From NCBI GenBank assembly GCA_016713035.1, contig JADJPW010000009.1:124001-188000 (forward strand): 64,000 bases of DNA. Direction: 5' to 3'. Position 1 is the stretch's first letter. Each line of letters begins with the position of its first letter. The position numbers were made by a program, and so were the translations under genes. This DNA is from Verrucomicrobiaceae bacterium. Lineage in GTDB: Bacteria > Verrucomicrobiota > Verrucomicrobiia > Verrucomicrobiales > Verrucomicrobiaceae. This document shows positions 1 through 9,103 of the stretch, piece by piece. A model generated the notes under the pieces. It did not search any database. It was given only the letters and a program-made list of their open reading frames with translations, and had not been told where the DNA came from.

Positions 1-908
1 GCCAGCCGGATGGACGGCGCATCCTTGCCAATCTGGCCCGGAAGCAGCACGGAGGCCGTGACGAGGAACCCCGTGGCCTCATCCATACCCATCGAATCGC
101 CCACGATTTGCTCCTTGATGAAGCGGTCAAACGGCGTGTCTGCATTGAATGCCCGAATCACATAGTCGCGATACGGCCAGGCATGAGGTCGCTCGGTGTT
201 CACCTCAAAACCATGCGTGTCCGCGTAGCGCACGACATCCAGCCAGTGCTGCGCCCAGCGCTCGCCGTAGCGCGGGCTGGCCAGGAGACGGTCCACGGCT
301 GAGGAATAGGTCATATATGGCCCATGTGACTTATAGGACCTATCAAACTCTGCCACCTCCTCTGGCGTGGGCGGGAGACCCGTCAGATCAAAGGTCACCC
401 GTCGCAGCCAGGTGACGGGATCTGCGGGCTGCGAACGATGCAGTCCTTTCTCTGAGAGCTTGGCGTCGATGAAGGCATCAATCTCTTTGCCCTTCGCCCT
501 TTGCTCGACGCTTTGGATCGGCTTGAACGCCCAATGATCGCGTTTGTCCTCCACCTTCGCCAAATCCACGCCATCCGGCCAGCTCGCGCCTTCATGAATC
601 CATCTTGTGAGCGTCTCGATCTCCGCAGCGGCCAGTTTGCCCTTTGGCGGCATGACTTCGTCCTCATCGTCCGAGGTCAAAAATTGCACCAGCGGGCTTT
701 CGGAGGCCTTTCCGGGCACGATGTCCGGCGCGTGATTGTCACCGCCTTTGAACGCGGCGGATTTCACATCAAGACGCAGGCCAGATTTCTGCTTCTTCTC
801 GCCGTGGCATTCATAGCAGTGCTTTTCAAAGATGGGCCGCACCTCGCGGACAAAGTCCACCGGCACGGCGAAAGCGGGAAGAGTGATGAAAAGAGCCAGG
901 AAACGCAT
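1..908 (-). CDS. PSCyt1/DUF1549 planctomycete-type cytochrome protein, C-terminal part outside window
   Basis: The reading frame opens with ATG at 908 and stays open to the left edge, so about 302 residues are visible. A short signal peptide (MRFLALFITLPAFA) is followed by a c-type haem motif CYECH at residues 31-35, as in the PSCyt1 domain, and then by 'EVMPPKGKL' and 'RWIHEGASWP', which are typical of that domain. From about residue 150 the sequence is DUF1549-like ('WLRRVTFDLTGLPPT', 'YGERWAQHWLDVVRYADTHGFE'). The family is abundant in Planctomycetes and Verrucomicrobia and is usually completed by a DUF1553 domain, which should lie beyond the edge. Its role is unproven, probably extracytoplasmic redox or polysaccharide-linked work. 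It follows the FecR-LamG gene by 9 bases on the same strand, so it is probably co-transcribed with the sigma/FecR pair. Confidence 0.9.
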   Translation of the reverse strand, partial: MRFLALFITLPAFAVPVDFVREVRPIFEKHCYECHGEKKQKSGLRLDVKSAAFKGGDNHAPDIVPGKASESPLVQFLTSDDEDEVMPPKGKLAAAEIETLTRWIHEGASWPDGVDLAKVEDKRDHWAFKPIQSVEQRAKGKEIDAFIDAKLSEKGLHRSQPADPVTWLRRVTFDLTGLPPTPEEVAEFDRSYKSHGPYMTYSSAVDRLLASPRYGERWAQHWLDVVRYADTHGFEVNTERPHAWPYRDYVIRAFNADTPFDRFIKEQIVGDSMGMDEATGFLVTASVLLPGQIGKDAPSIRL

Positions 909-917
909 GAACAAGCT

Positions 918-2378
918 TCAACGGTAAGGATTGCCGGATTCGAAGAGCGACTGAATCTCCGCATCGCTCATCGCACGGCCTAGGATGAGTATTTCGTCCA
1001 CGCGACCGCTGAGTTTGCGATCCGTGCGGTTCCAGTTGCCGATTTGTGCGGGACCGAGGCGGGCGGGATGAGCCGTCGTTTCGCGGCTTTCGCTGTCGAA
1101 GCGGCCGTTGAGGTAAAAACGCGTCGTTCTCGCCTCGGAGTCATAAACCACGGCGAGATGCATCCATCGGCCAATTTCGGGCAAAACAGGCCTGAGCGAG
1201 TCTGGAAAGCCATCGGGGCTTGAGGAGCCTGCGTTACCTTTGAGCGCCAGTCGCATGGTGGAGTAGCGATTCACCATCCAGTGGACCTGACCGGGATTGC
1301 TCACCTCCCAACCATCTGTGTGCAGCAGGGATTGATAAGGCGCATCCAGCCGGTCTAGCCGCACCCACGATGCCAGCGTGAGCCGCGGCCAGGTGCGCTC
1401 ACCACCGAGATCGAGCTTCAAATGATCGCCCACACGCACAAACTCCGGCGCACGCGATCCCGGCCAGCGGCCTTGCGTCGTGCGGCAGGTGTCCGGAGCC
1501 TCGCCTGACTCAAAATCGAGCAAGGCGATCAAGGCGGGGTCCTCGCGGAGCTTTGACAAAGCGGCCTCTGAGCGTGCCCGCTGGCCTGCGGCGAGGCCGG
1601 CGGTGAGTTCGTTCACCTCATCGCCTTGAATGAAGGCCGCCGAGCGCAAATCACGCGCCGCCTGGCCGCCGGTCGTCATCGTCACCGCATCACCGGTGCG
1701 CAGGCTGCGCTGGTCTTTCGCCGCATGGGCGATGACTTCTCCCTGAAACACATGCACCTCCGCCTCGCCCGCGAGCGGCACATCCACGCCGAACCGCGTG
1801 CCTAGATCCACCGCATCCCCCGAAGGCGTGATCACCGTGAAACCCTTCGCCGAAGGCGGCACATCCGCCGAAAGGCGACCCTGCGTGAGCCGCAGACGCT
1901 GAGCGGACTCAAATTGAAACACCGCCGGAGCCTCGATCACGACTTTTGCGCCCTTGGATGTGATCAGAGCCAGTGTCCCGGCTTGCAGCTCGTGCCTCTC
2001 GCCCTGCAAAGCGGATCCAGGCGCCAGACTCGACACCCCGACGATCTTTTCCACACGCGCGAAGTCCTGCGGACTAAGCCACCACGCCACCAGCGCCACA
2101 CAGGCCGCCGCCGCGCCGATGAAGGCTGCTGCGGTTAGCGGACGCCAGGAGAACTGCCGTGGCGAACGGCTCGTATCCGGCAGCGTGGTGAGCATTTCGC
2201 GTGCCCCTGCGGCGCAAGTCGCCTTCGCCTCCAGTGCCACGTCCAGATTCATGTAGTGCAGGTAGAGCCTCCGCAGGTCCGTGTCGGCCTTCAGGCGGTT
2301 TTGCAGTGCGGCAGCTTCCTCCTCCGTGAGCAGTCCGGCCAAGTGGCGCTGGATGAGTTCGTGTGAATCTGTATTCAT
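918..2378 (-). CDS. FecR-domain anti-sigma-like membrane protein with C-terminal LamG/concanavalin-like domain
   Basis: 486 residues. The chosen ATG at 2378 is preceded by GGAGG at good spacing and overlaps the sigma-factor stop (ATGA), which fits translational coupling better than the longer frame. The N-terminus (about residues 1-60, 'LIQRHLAGLLTEEEAAALQNRL') resembles the cytoplasmic anti-sigma segment of FecR proteins. One membrane segment lies at about 79-103 ('AAAFIGAAAACVALVAWWL'). A FecR domain follows at about 115-235 ('GDAVDLGTRFGVDVP', 'VHVFQGEV'). The C-terminal 200 residues have the LamG/laminin-like pattern ('LTLASWVRLDRLD', 'WMHLAVVYDS', 'RTTRFYLNG', 'GRVDEILILGRAMSDAEIQSLFESG'), suggesting an extracytoplasmic carbohydrate or ligand sensor. 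Inference: it controls the adjacent ECF sigma factor. Confidence 0.9.
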   Translation of the reverse strand: MNTDSHELIQRHLAGLLTEEEAAALQNRLKADTDLRRLYLHYMNLDVALEAKATCAAGAREMLTTLPDTSRSPRQFSWRPLTAAAFIGAAAACVALVAWWLSPQDFARVEKIVGVSSLAPGSALQGERHELQAGTLALITSKGAKVVIEAPAVFQFESAQRLRLTQGRLSADVPPSAKGFTVITPSGDAVDLGTRFGVDVPLAGEAEVHVFQGEVIAHAAKDQRSLRTGDAVTMTTGGQAARDLRSAAFIQGDEVNELTAGLAAGQRARSEAALSKLREDPALIALLDFESGEAPDTCRTTQGRWPGSRAPEFVRVGDHLKLDLGGERTWPRLTLASWVRLDRLDAPYQSLLHTDGWEVSNPGQVHWMVNRYSTMRLALKGNAGSSSPDGFPDSLRPVLPEIGRWMHLAVVYDSEARTTRFYLNGRFDSESRETTAHPARLGPAQIGNWNRTDRKLSGRVDEILILGRAMSDAEIQSLFESGNPYR

Positions 2379-2902
2379 GCGTGTTCCTCCTTGGCGAGTG
2401 TGCGCTCCACACACTCCAGCAGGGCCTGCCGGATGCGGTGGAGCAGTTTGTAGAGTGCCATCGGCGTCTGCCCACGGCGGGTGGCCAGCTCATCCATGCG
2501 GGTGCCCTTCGTGTAGGCGGTGAGCACCAGTTCACGTTGCGCGGCGGGGAGCTTGTCCAGGCAGTGCTCCAGGGCCTCGCGATGCCCATCATGCACCGCC
2601 ACCAAGGCAGCCGCATCATCGGCGAGCTGGTTCACCAGTTCGTCATCAAACACATGCCTGTCCCGCGACTGCCGACGCAGGTGACGCAGAACGACATTCT
2701 TTGCCACGCCAAAGGCCCAGCCCTGGAAATCCGCCGCCGCATCAAACTTCTCCCACAGCACGAGAATGACATCCTGCATCACCTCCGAAGCCATCTGCCG
2801 CGTGGGCACCAGCGACCTCACAAACGTGTGCAACGCCACCTCGCTCGCCGCGTAGTGGCGGAGAAACTGGGCATGGCGCTCGTGTTCGGATGGCGGGGAC
2901 AT
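2375..2902 (-). CDS. ECF RNA polymerase sigma factor, Rhodopirellula/Verrucomicrobium type
   Basis: 175 residues, the normal size for an ECF sigma factor. Region 2 is visible at about 15-80 ('FLRHYAASEVALHTFVRSLVPTRQMASEVMQDVILVLWEKFD', with 'FQGWAFGVAKNVVLRHLR') and region 4 at about 115-170 ('LPAAQRELVLTAYTKGTRMDELATRRGQTPMALYKLLHRIRQALLEC'). The wording matches the sigma-70 subfamily first defined in Rhodopirellula and Verrucomicrobium. It overlaps the downstream FecR-LamG gene by four bases (ATGA), and the PSCyt protein follows, so the three probably form one signal-responsive operon. The promoter should lie in the 170-base gap to the divergent glycoside hydrolase, but I could not assign one. 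Confidence 0.93.
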   Translation of the reverse strand: MSPPSEHERHAQFLRHYAASEVALHTFVRSLVPTRQMASEVMQDVILVLWEKFDAAADFQGWAFGVAKNVVLRHLRRQSRDRHVFDDELVNQLADDAAALVAVHDGHREALEHCLDKLPAAQRELVLTAYTKGTRMDELATRRGQTPMALYKLLHRIRQALLECVERTLAKEEHA

Positions 2903-3074
2903 AAAGGCTGACTACCAAGTCGTCGCCAGCCGTGCGCTTATTTGCCGGAAAAAGTTTCGATCTCCATTCAGCAGCAGATGAAACACCCGCAGCCGGCTCT
3001 TTGAAGCAGTCCTCGCGGCTAGCGGTTTGAGATCATTGCTTCTGAGTCGGGAAATGCGATGAAGCGTGTATCGC

Positions 3075-5162
3075 ATGAAACCTATCATTTTAATTCTTTT
3101 CGCCACATTGACGGCCAATGCTGCTGACTTCAAGGCCACGAACTCGGGCATCGAGATCACGGCAGGCAGTCTGGGGAGCTTCACGCTGAGCTACCCGGAG
3201 TGTGAGCCAGCACATAAGATCATCGAGGTGAAGGCCGTGGCCGCGAGTACCATGCTGCGCTATGAAGGAGGGGCGCAGTGTGTGGTTTCGGCGGGGAAGG
3301 ATGGGATCGGGGTCGTCTTCAAAGATGTGCCTGCGGATGTGAAGTCATGGAAGATGACGACGCTGATCGACATCGGCTTTGCGAAGGGTGGCTCGTGGCG
3401 CATCGCGGACAAAGAGGGCGTTTTTCCGGCGGAGAAGGCCTCACCGCCGCAGATCGCGAGTTTGAACTCGACGACGTTTAAGCTCAAAAATGCCCAGGGG
3501 CAGAGTTTGAGCTTTTTGACGCCGGATTACGCATTTCAGCAGCTCACGGACAATCGCGAGTGGAACTGGGCGGTGTATCACTGGCAGTTCATCGTGCCGT
3601 GGATACCAGATCGTGTGACAGGGAGGATCAAGATCACGTCCGATCTGGCGTCGGTGAAGAAATTGATCGATCCCTTCGGCCAGAGCTTGAAGGATGTGTT
3701 TCCGAACAAGCTGAAGTCGCTCGAAGAGCTGAAGGCCGATGTGGCGGCGGATAAGGCCTATTACGCGGGCATCGAGACGCCGGTGCTGGATGGCTTTGGT
3801 GGCCAGCCGGGCAGTGGTGAGGCGCTAGGGCTGAAAAAGACCGGTTTTTTCCATGTGGAGCAAAAAGGCGAAAAATCGTGGTTGGTCGATCCTGATGGGA
3901 ATGCGTTCTTCCACCTGGGTGTGTGCGGTTTTGCGCCGAATGATGACTACACTTATGTGAAGGGCCGCGAGGGCATCTATGAGTGGTTGCCGAAGATCGA
4001 CAGCGAATACGCCAGCGCTTTTCGTGAGGGCAATGCGGATCATTTTTCGTTCTACATCGCGAATGTGATCCAAAAATTCGGCGCGGCCTATGATTACGAA
4101 TCGCACGCCACGCGGATGATGGAGCGGGTTAAAAAGTGGGGCTTCAACAGCATCGGGGCCTTTAGCCCGGTGCCGAAGGCAGCGTTTCCGTATGTGGCGC
4201 ATCTGCCGATCAACGAATGGGAAGGCGTGCCGCGCATTCCAGGTGCGCATGAGGTGTGGGACCCGTTTGATGCCGCCACGGCGGCAAAGATCGCCGAAAA
4301 CATCGCCCGCGAGGTGCCTACGCGGGCGCAGGACCCGATGCTGATCGGCTGGTTCATCGTGAATGAGCCGCGCTACGATGAGCTACCACGCGTGATCCCG
4401 TCGCTGGATGGCAAGCACGCGTGTAAACGCGAACTGGTGGCCGCTTTGAAGGCGAAATACGCTACGGTGGAAGCTTTCAACACCGCGTGGCACGCGAAGG
4501 CGTCGTCATTTGATGAACTCGTCGATTCTGGGCTCGCGGTGACGACGGATGCGGCGAAGGCGGATGTGAAGGCCTTTGTCGGCACCTTTCTGGAGACCTA
4601 CTTCACGCAGATCGAGAAAGTGTTCCGCCAGCATGACGCGAATCATCTGCTGCTCGGCAGCCGCCTCCAGCCGATCACGATCGAGGATGAGCAGCTCTGC
4701 CGCATCATGGGAAAGCATCTCGATGTGGTGAGCTACAACTACTACACCTTCGGCGTCGATACGGCGGCGCTGAAGCGCTACCACGAGTGGACGGGTGGCA
4801 AGCCGATGATGTTGAGCGAGTTCTTCTGGGCCTCACCGAAGGACAGCGGGCTGATCGGCGGGCGGGAGGTGAGCACGCAGCGGGAGCGCGGGCTGGCGTA
4901 TCGGAACTATGTCGAGCAAAGCGCGGCGCTGGGCTTCGTTGTGGGCATCGAGTGGTTCACGCTGGTCGATCAGGCGACGACGGGGCGGTGGTTCAGCCAA
5001 TACAATGGTGAAAGCTACAATACGGGCCTCATCAGCGTGGCGGATCGCCCGTGGAAAGACATGCTAGCGGAGATGATGAAGACGAACCACTCGATCTATG
5101 ACCTGCTGCTGGGGAGGCGAGCGCCGTTTGCGTGGGAGGATGCGCGGTTTCGCGGGAAATAA
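3075..5162 (+). CDS. Secreted clan-A glycoside hydrolase (beta-galactosidase/agarase-like TIM barrel)
   Basis: 695 residues from ATG 3075 (MKPIILILFATLTANA, a clean signal peptide); a GTG nine bases upstream is a poorer start. The N-terminal 230 residues look like a beta-sandwich. A TIM-barrel region starts near 'GFFHVEQKGEKSWLVDPDGNAFFHLGV', wording seen in GH-A beta-galactosidase/agarase-like enzymes of marine and soil PVC bacteria. Candidate catalytic residues are E431 in 'GWFIVNEPRY' (acid/base) and E582 in 'MMLSEFFW' (nucleophile), both in the sequence contexts expected of clan GH-A. The exact family (GH2, GH5, GH42, GH50 or unclassified) and substrate cannot be fixed by eye. It stands alone, divergent from the sigma/FecR operon, and converges on the TPR gene that follows. 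Confidence 0.8.
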   Translation: MKPIILILFATLTANAADFKATNSGIEITAGSLGSFTLSYPECEPAHKIIEVKAVAASTMLRYEGGAQCVVSAGKDGIGVVFKDVPADVKSWKMTTLIDIGFAKGGSWRIADKEGVFPAEKASPPQIASLNSTTFKLKNAQGQSLSFLTPDYAFQQLTDNREWNWAVYHWQFIVPWIPDRVTGRIKITSDLASVKKLIDPFGQSLKDVFPNKLKSLEELKADVAADKAYYAGIETPVLDGFGGQPGSGEALGLKKTGFFHVEQKGEKSWLVDPDGNAFFHLGVCGFAPNDDYTYVKGREGIYEWLPKIDSEYASAFREGNADHFSFYIANVIQKFGAAYDYESHATRMMERVKKWGFNSIGAFSPVPKAAFPYVAHLPINEWEGVPRIPGAHEVWDPFDAATAAKIAENIAREVPTRAQDPMLIGWFIVNEPRYDELPRVIPSLDGKHACKRELVAALKAKYATVEAFNTAWHAKASSFDELVDSGLAVTTDAAKADVKAFVGTFLETYFTQIEKVFRQHDANHLLLGSRLQPITIEDEQLCRIMGKHLDVVSYNYYTFGVDTAALKRYHEWTGGKPMMLSEFFWASPKDSGLIGGREVSTQRERGLAYRNYVEQSAALGFVVGIEWFTLVDQATTGRWFSQYNGESYNTGLISVADRPWKDMLAEMMKTNHSIYDLLLGRRAPFAWEDARFRGK

Positions 5163-5189
5163 GCTCCGATGAGGCTGCGGGGGCTCTGA

Positions 5190-7706
5190 TCAGGCTTTCG
5201 GTGCCCACTTGGGGTAGCGCTGTTTGAGCTGCTGGCGGAGTTTTTGAGCCTGATCGGTGTCGCCGAGTTTGTCGAGGGTGCGTGCGGCTTTGTGAAGGGC
5301 CTCGGGGGTGACGTTTTCGTCTTCAAAGACCTGGCTGGGCACGGCATACTTGCCGGTGGCGGCTTTCCATTTTTCACGGGCGGCTTCTTGCTGCTGCTGC
5401 TTGGCGAGATCGTCGCCATGGGCGTCTAGGATGTCGCCTTGGAGGATGAGGAGCTCGGCTTGGAGCTTGCCGTCTTTGACAAAGCTGAGGGCGTCTTCGG
5501 CGGTCTTATTGCCATCATCGAAGGCGGACTTACCCTGCTGGGCGCGGCCTTTGGTGAGGAGGGCCCGGGCTTTGGAGGAGACATCGGGATTAGACTGGAG
5601 GAAGTAGTCTGCGGCGGCGATGCTTTGGTCGTAGTTCCCGGATTCGAGCTGGGACATGGAGAGGTAGATCCAGATGACGGCTTCGGTGTTGCCAGGATTA
5701 TCAGGAGTGGCGGCGAGTTCGAGGTAGCGAGCGGCTTTGGGGAATTCCTGCGCGGTGTAGAACTTGAGGCCGAGCCATTTGAGGATGTTGGGCTGGACGG
5801 AGCCGTCGGTTTTGACGGAGAGGTATGAGTCGATGGTCTTGGCGAGCTCGGTGGTGTTTTGGCGAGCGTAGTCGCAGAGGATGAGCATCTGGCTAGCACG
5901 CTCGAAGTACACTTTGCTGTCGATCTGGAGGGCGTGGCGGAGGGCGGGGATAGCTTTGTCGTAGTTTTTGAGATCGAAGTAACCGCGACCGATGCCATAC
6001 CAGGCCTGAGCGGCGGCATTGGTGGCCGGGAAGAGCTTCAGGAGGCTCTCAAAGGCGGAGATGGCGGCTTTGGAGTCTTTTTGCTCCATGGCGATGATGC
6101 CGAGCTGGAGCCAGGCGAGCTCACAGGCCTCAGATTTGGGATGGTCTTTGGTGACTTGCTCGAAGTCGGCCTTGGCCTTGGGGAGGTCGCGTGCGTCTTT
6201 GTTGGCGAGACCACGGCGAGCGAGCGCTTTGGCGGTGTACTCGTGCCCTGGGTAGTCGGTGAGGAATTTGGTGAAGCTGGAGACGGCTTCCTGGTGGCGG
6301 CCGGATTCGCCCTGGGCCCAGCCCATGTTGAAAAGGGTGCCTGCACGGAGTTTTTCTGGCAGTTTTTCGACGCGGAGGTCGGTGTAGCTTTGGGCGGCGT
6401 TGTTGTAGTCGCCTTTGTTGTAGAAGTAGTCCGCGCGGATGAGGCGTGCGAGGCTGAGGTACTCGTGATCGCCTTTGGTGGGGGTGTAGCGGGTGATGAA
6501 GTCGCCGGCGAATTCCGCGAGGTCTTTGTCATTGAGGAGATAGAAGCAGTAGAGCTTCCAGTAACCGGCCTCGAAGGCCTCCTCGGTCTCTTTGTGATAC
6601 TGCTCGATGATGAGGTAAACCTCGATGGCGCGGGCGTAGCTCTTGCCGCTGCGGTAGGAGTGACCGACGAGGAGGAGCATCTTGGGCCGGGTGGTGCCGG
6701 GCGGGAGGGTATCGGCGTTCTGATTGTAGTAGTTGATGACGCTGGTGTAGTCACCTTTGGCATAGAGTGCCTGGATGATGCCGACGAGGGCGATGCCGCG
6801 GCTGACCTCGGTGGTTTCTGGCAGGCTGAGGGCTTTTTTGAATAGCTCGATGGCTTCATCTGGCTTGCCGATTTCTGCGTAAAGCACGGCAGCGCGGAGG
6901 GAGGCATCTGCGAGGATGGCGGGGTCTTGGCTTTGCTGAGCGAGCTCGAGGAAGGATTTCAGCGATTGCTCTTTTTGATCCTTGGTGAGTTGGATGTTGG
7001 CGAGGGAGAGGAGAGCTGAATCGCGGTAGGGATTGTTCTCCGTGACGGCGATGAGGATGTTGAGCGCCTCGATCTGCTTTTTGGTATCACCGAGGAGCTC
7101 GTAGCAGCGGCTTTTGTTATGCAGAGCGGCGAGTTTGGCCTCTGGGGCCTTGGTGCGTGCCTCACAGAAGGCGAAATGGCCTGCAGCAGCCTCGAGGCCG
7201 GGTTTTGCAGCGGCTTTGTTGCCCGCAGCGATTTCATTCTGCGCATTGTTGAAGGCGATGGCTCCGAGGCGATAGGCGGCGGAGGGGGCTCCTTCACTGG
7301 CGGGATAGCGATTGACCACTTCCTCCCAGTAGGTGGCGGCTTGGCGGAGCATGCGCTGCTCACGGTAGCACTCGCCGATGCGGAAGAGAGCATCGGCGAC
7401 GCGTTTGCCATTCGGATACTGCTGGAGGTATTGAGCGTAGTTCTGTGCGGCGATCTGCCACTCCTGCCGCTCGTAGGCGAGGGAGGCAGTATCGAAGAGA
7501 TCACTGCCTGGGCTGCTGGAAAGGCCAGAGCCGCCAGCGGGCAGTGCACGCGGCACCGGCTGGGAGTCTGCGGGCAGGGCCTTGGGGATGCCCTGCGCAT
7601 GGGCGAATACGCCGCTGAGGAGTAAACAAGCGGCGGCGGCGGCAGAGGCGAGGCAACGCGATGGAGTGAGCACGGAGGACATGCGTGAGAGGAAGACGGA
7701 GAGCAT
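5190..7706 (-). CDS. Secreted TPR protein of the ExbB-ExbD cassette
   Basis: 838 residues from ATG 7706 ('MLSVFLSRMSSVLTPSRCLASAAAAACLLLSGVFAHAQ'); the frame extends further upstream but overlaps exbD, so this start is preferred. After the signal peptide, TPR-like helical repeats run through almost the whole length ('YAQYLQQYPNGKRVADALFRIGECYREQRMLRQAATYWEEVVNRYP', 'FTKFLTDYPGHEYTAKALARRG', 'AISAFESLLKLFPATNAAAQAWYGIGRGYF'). This YbgF/CpoB-like repeat style is common in periplasmic partners of Tol/Exb systems. It lies 7 bases downstream of exbD, the third gene of exbB-exbD-TPR. Inference: a periplasmic adaptor for proton-driven outer-membrane work. No catalytic motif is visible. Confidence 0.88.
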   Translation of the reverse strand: MLSVFLSRMSSVLTPSRCLASAAAAACLLLSGVFAHAQGIPKALPADSQPVPRALPAGGSGLSSSPGSDLFDTASLAYERQEWQIAAQNYAQYLQQYPNGKRVADALFRIGECYREQRMLRQAATYWEEVVNRYPASEGAPSAAYRLGAIAFNNAQNEIAAGNKAAAKPGLEAAAGHFAFCEARTKAPEAKLAALHNKSRCYELLGDTKKQIEALNILIAVTENNPYRDSALLSLANIQLTKDQKEQSLKSFLELAQQSQDPAILADASLRAAVLYAEIGKPDEAIELFKKALSLPETTEVSRGIALVGIIQALYAKGDYTSVINYYNQNADTLPPGTTRPKMLLLVGHSYRSGKSYARAIEVYLIIEQYHKETEEAFEAGYWKLYCFYLLNDKDLAEFAGDFITRYTPTKGDHEYLSLARLIRADYFYNKGDYNNAAQSYTDLRVEKLPEKLRAGTLFNMGWAQGESGRHQEAVSSFTKFLTDYPGHEYTAKALARRGLANKDARDLPKAKADFEQVTKDHPKSEACELAWLQLGIIAMEQKDSKAAISAFESLLKLFPATNAAAQAWYGIGRGYFDLKNYDKAIPALRHALQIDSKVYFERASQMLILCDYARQNTTELAKTIDSYLSVKTDGSVQPNILKWLGLKFYTAQEFPKAARYLELAATPDNPGNTEAVIWIYLSMSQLESGNYDQSIAAADYFLQSNPDVSSKARALLTKGRAQQGKSAFDDGNKTAEDALSFVKDGKLQAELLILQGDILDAHGDDLAKQQQQEAAREKWKAATGKYAVPSQVFEDENVTPEALHKAARTLDKLGDTDQAQKLRQQLKQRYPKWAPKA

Positions 7707-7713
7707 GCAGTGC

Positions 7714-8169
7714 TTATTTCGGCGGTGCGGGGGCGGCGGTGCCAGGGGCATCCGGCTTGCGTGTGGCAAAGGCGATGTTGTAGATGCCGGCTTTCTGGCA
7801 GGCATCCATGACGCGGATGACATGCTTGTAGTCGGTGATTTCATCGCCGCGGATGATGACGGCCTGCTCATGCGTGCCGGCCATTTGGATGATGTTTTGC
7901 AGCTTTAGGAGCAGCTCGTCCACGTTGTAGTTCTGGCCGTTGACGACGATCTCGCCTTCTTTTTTGATGTTGATGATGATCTCGCCGACGGTGCGGCTTT
8001 CCTTCTCTTTACCAGCCTCTGCAGCGGGGACGCTGACATCCATGGCCTGCTCCTCCTTGGCATACTGGAAGGTGACGGCGAAAAAGATGACGAGCAGGAA
8101 GAGCACATCCACCAGCGGCGCGAGCTGCATGGGGGTGGGTTCGATGCTGTGCTGTTTGCGGAAGTTCAT
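7714..8169 (-). CDS. exbD: ExbD/TolR-family biopolymer transport protein
   Basis: 151 residues. A short cytoplasmic N-terminus is followed by one membrane helix at about 15-40 ('MQLAPLVDVLFLLVIFFAVTFQYA') carrying the conserved channel Asp in 'PLVDVLFLL'. A periplasmic domain follows with the family pattern 'IIINIKKEGEIVVNGQNYNVDELLLKL' and 'AVIIRGDEITDYKHVIRVMDACQKAGIYNIAFAT'. ExbD/TolR assembles with ExbB/TolQ to turn proton-motive force into motion at the cell envelope. It is 14 bases downstream of exbB and 7 bases upstream of the TPR gene. No TonB or TolA gene is visible nearby, so whether this is a Ton- or Tol-type motor stays open. Confidence 0.93.
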   Translation of the reverse strand: MNFRKQHSIEPTPMQLAPLVDVLFLLVIFFAVTFQYAKEEQAMDVSVPAAEAGKEKESRTVGEIIINIKKEGEIVVNGQNYNVDELLLKLQNIIQMAGTHEQAVIIRGDEITDYKHVIRVMDACQKAGIYNIAFATRKPDAPGTAAPAPPK

Positions 8170-8183
8170 GCGTCACAGATCCC

Positions 8184-9020
8184 TCAGGTTGAGGCGGCGG
8201 CTCGGGCGGCCCGTTTATACTGCACGGCGAGCAGCGCCATGAGGTGCGTGGTGGCGGCCTCCATCTCAGAGATGAGGCGGTTCACCTTTCCGCGGAAAAT
8301 GGAGTAAAACATCAGCGCCGGGATGCCGATGACGAGGCCAGAGGCCGTGCACAGCAGGGCCTCGGACACGCCTTGAGCCAGCCCAAGCTGATTGGAGCCG
8401 CCAGCGGCTTTCCCAGAGATCTCGTGGAAGGTGGTGATCATGCCCAGCGTGGTGCCCAGCAGGCCCAGCATCGGGGCGATGGCTCCCACGTCACCCAGGT
8501 AGGCGATACGGGCGAGGAGCAGGCTGGATTGGCGATTTCCCTCTGCCTCGGTGACTTCCTTCACCTCCTCAAAGCTGGCGGTGGGGTTCCGTGTGGCGAA
8601 ATCCAGCGTCTTCGCCGTGACGCGGGCGATGCACTCATTGCGGCGATTGCACACCGCGAGGAGGCCCAGGTAGTCCTGCTTGCGGATCAGGGCATCCGCT
8701 GAGTTCATGAAGGCATCGCTCACGACTGTGCCCTGGCGGATGGTGAGGGTAAAGAGCACGATCATGAAGAAGGCCACCATCGACAGGCCGATGAGCGGGT
8801 AGGCCATGATCCCGGTGCGCTTGATGAAGCCCTCAAAGGTCAAGGTGTCGCCAAAGGGATTGTCCGCGTTCGGACTAGTGGTCGCAGCGGCGACATCAGA
8901 CGGTACAGGCGTGACCACAGACGCAGGAGTCTGCTGTGCGGCGGCGCTGCCTGGGGCGGCGGCCATCCAGGAAACCACGAGCGCCAGCACGGCCAGAGCG
9001 AGGAGGATTTTTCGATGCAT
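8184..9020 (-). CDS. exbB: MotA/TolQ/ExbB proton-channel family protein
   Basis: 278 residues. It has an N-terminal signal-like segment (MHRKILLALAVLALVVSWMAAAPGSAAAQ), then a helix at about 75-98 ('GIMAYPLIGLSMVAFFMIVLFTL'), and two C-terminal helices ('LGDVGAIAPMLGLLGTTLGMITTFHEIS' and 'GVSEALLCTASGLVIGIPALMFYSIF') with the Gly-rich ExbB/TolQ signature. An extra exported N-terminal segment before the first channel helix is common in ExbB of PVC and Bacteroidetes bacteria. It is the first gene of the exbB-exbD-TPR cassette. The 83 bases upstream, towards the CocE gene, should hold the promoter, but no consensus boxes stand out. Confidence 0.93.
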   Translation of the reverse strand: MHRKILLALAVLALVVSWMAAAPGSAAAQQTPASVVTPVPSDVAAATTSPNADNPFGDTLTFEGFIKRTGIMAYPLIGLSMVAFFMIVLFTLTIRQGTVVSDAFMNSADALIRKQDYLGLLAVCNRRNECIARVTAKTLDFATRNPTASFEEVKEVTEAEGNRQSSLLLARIAYLGDVGAIAPMLGLLGTTLGMITTFHEISGKAAGGSNQLGLAQGVSEALLCTASGLVIGIPALMFYSIFRGKVNRLISEMEAATTHLMALLAVQYKRAARAAAST

Positions 9021-9103
9021 GAGGCGCGGATACTAGGTGGTGATTGATAACTGGCAAGCTCCCCCTGGGTGCTATCTGGGGGCCTTTTTACCGCCACTTG
9101 GGC

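Noticed and set aside
9087..9103. GC-rich inverted repeat with T run between exbB and the CocE gene (about 9060-9090)
   Set aside because: The T tract follows on the plus strand, where no gene ends; both neighbours are on the minus strand.
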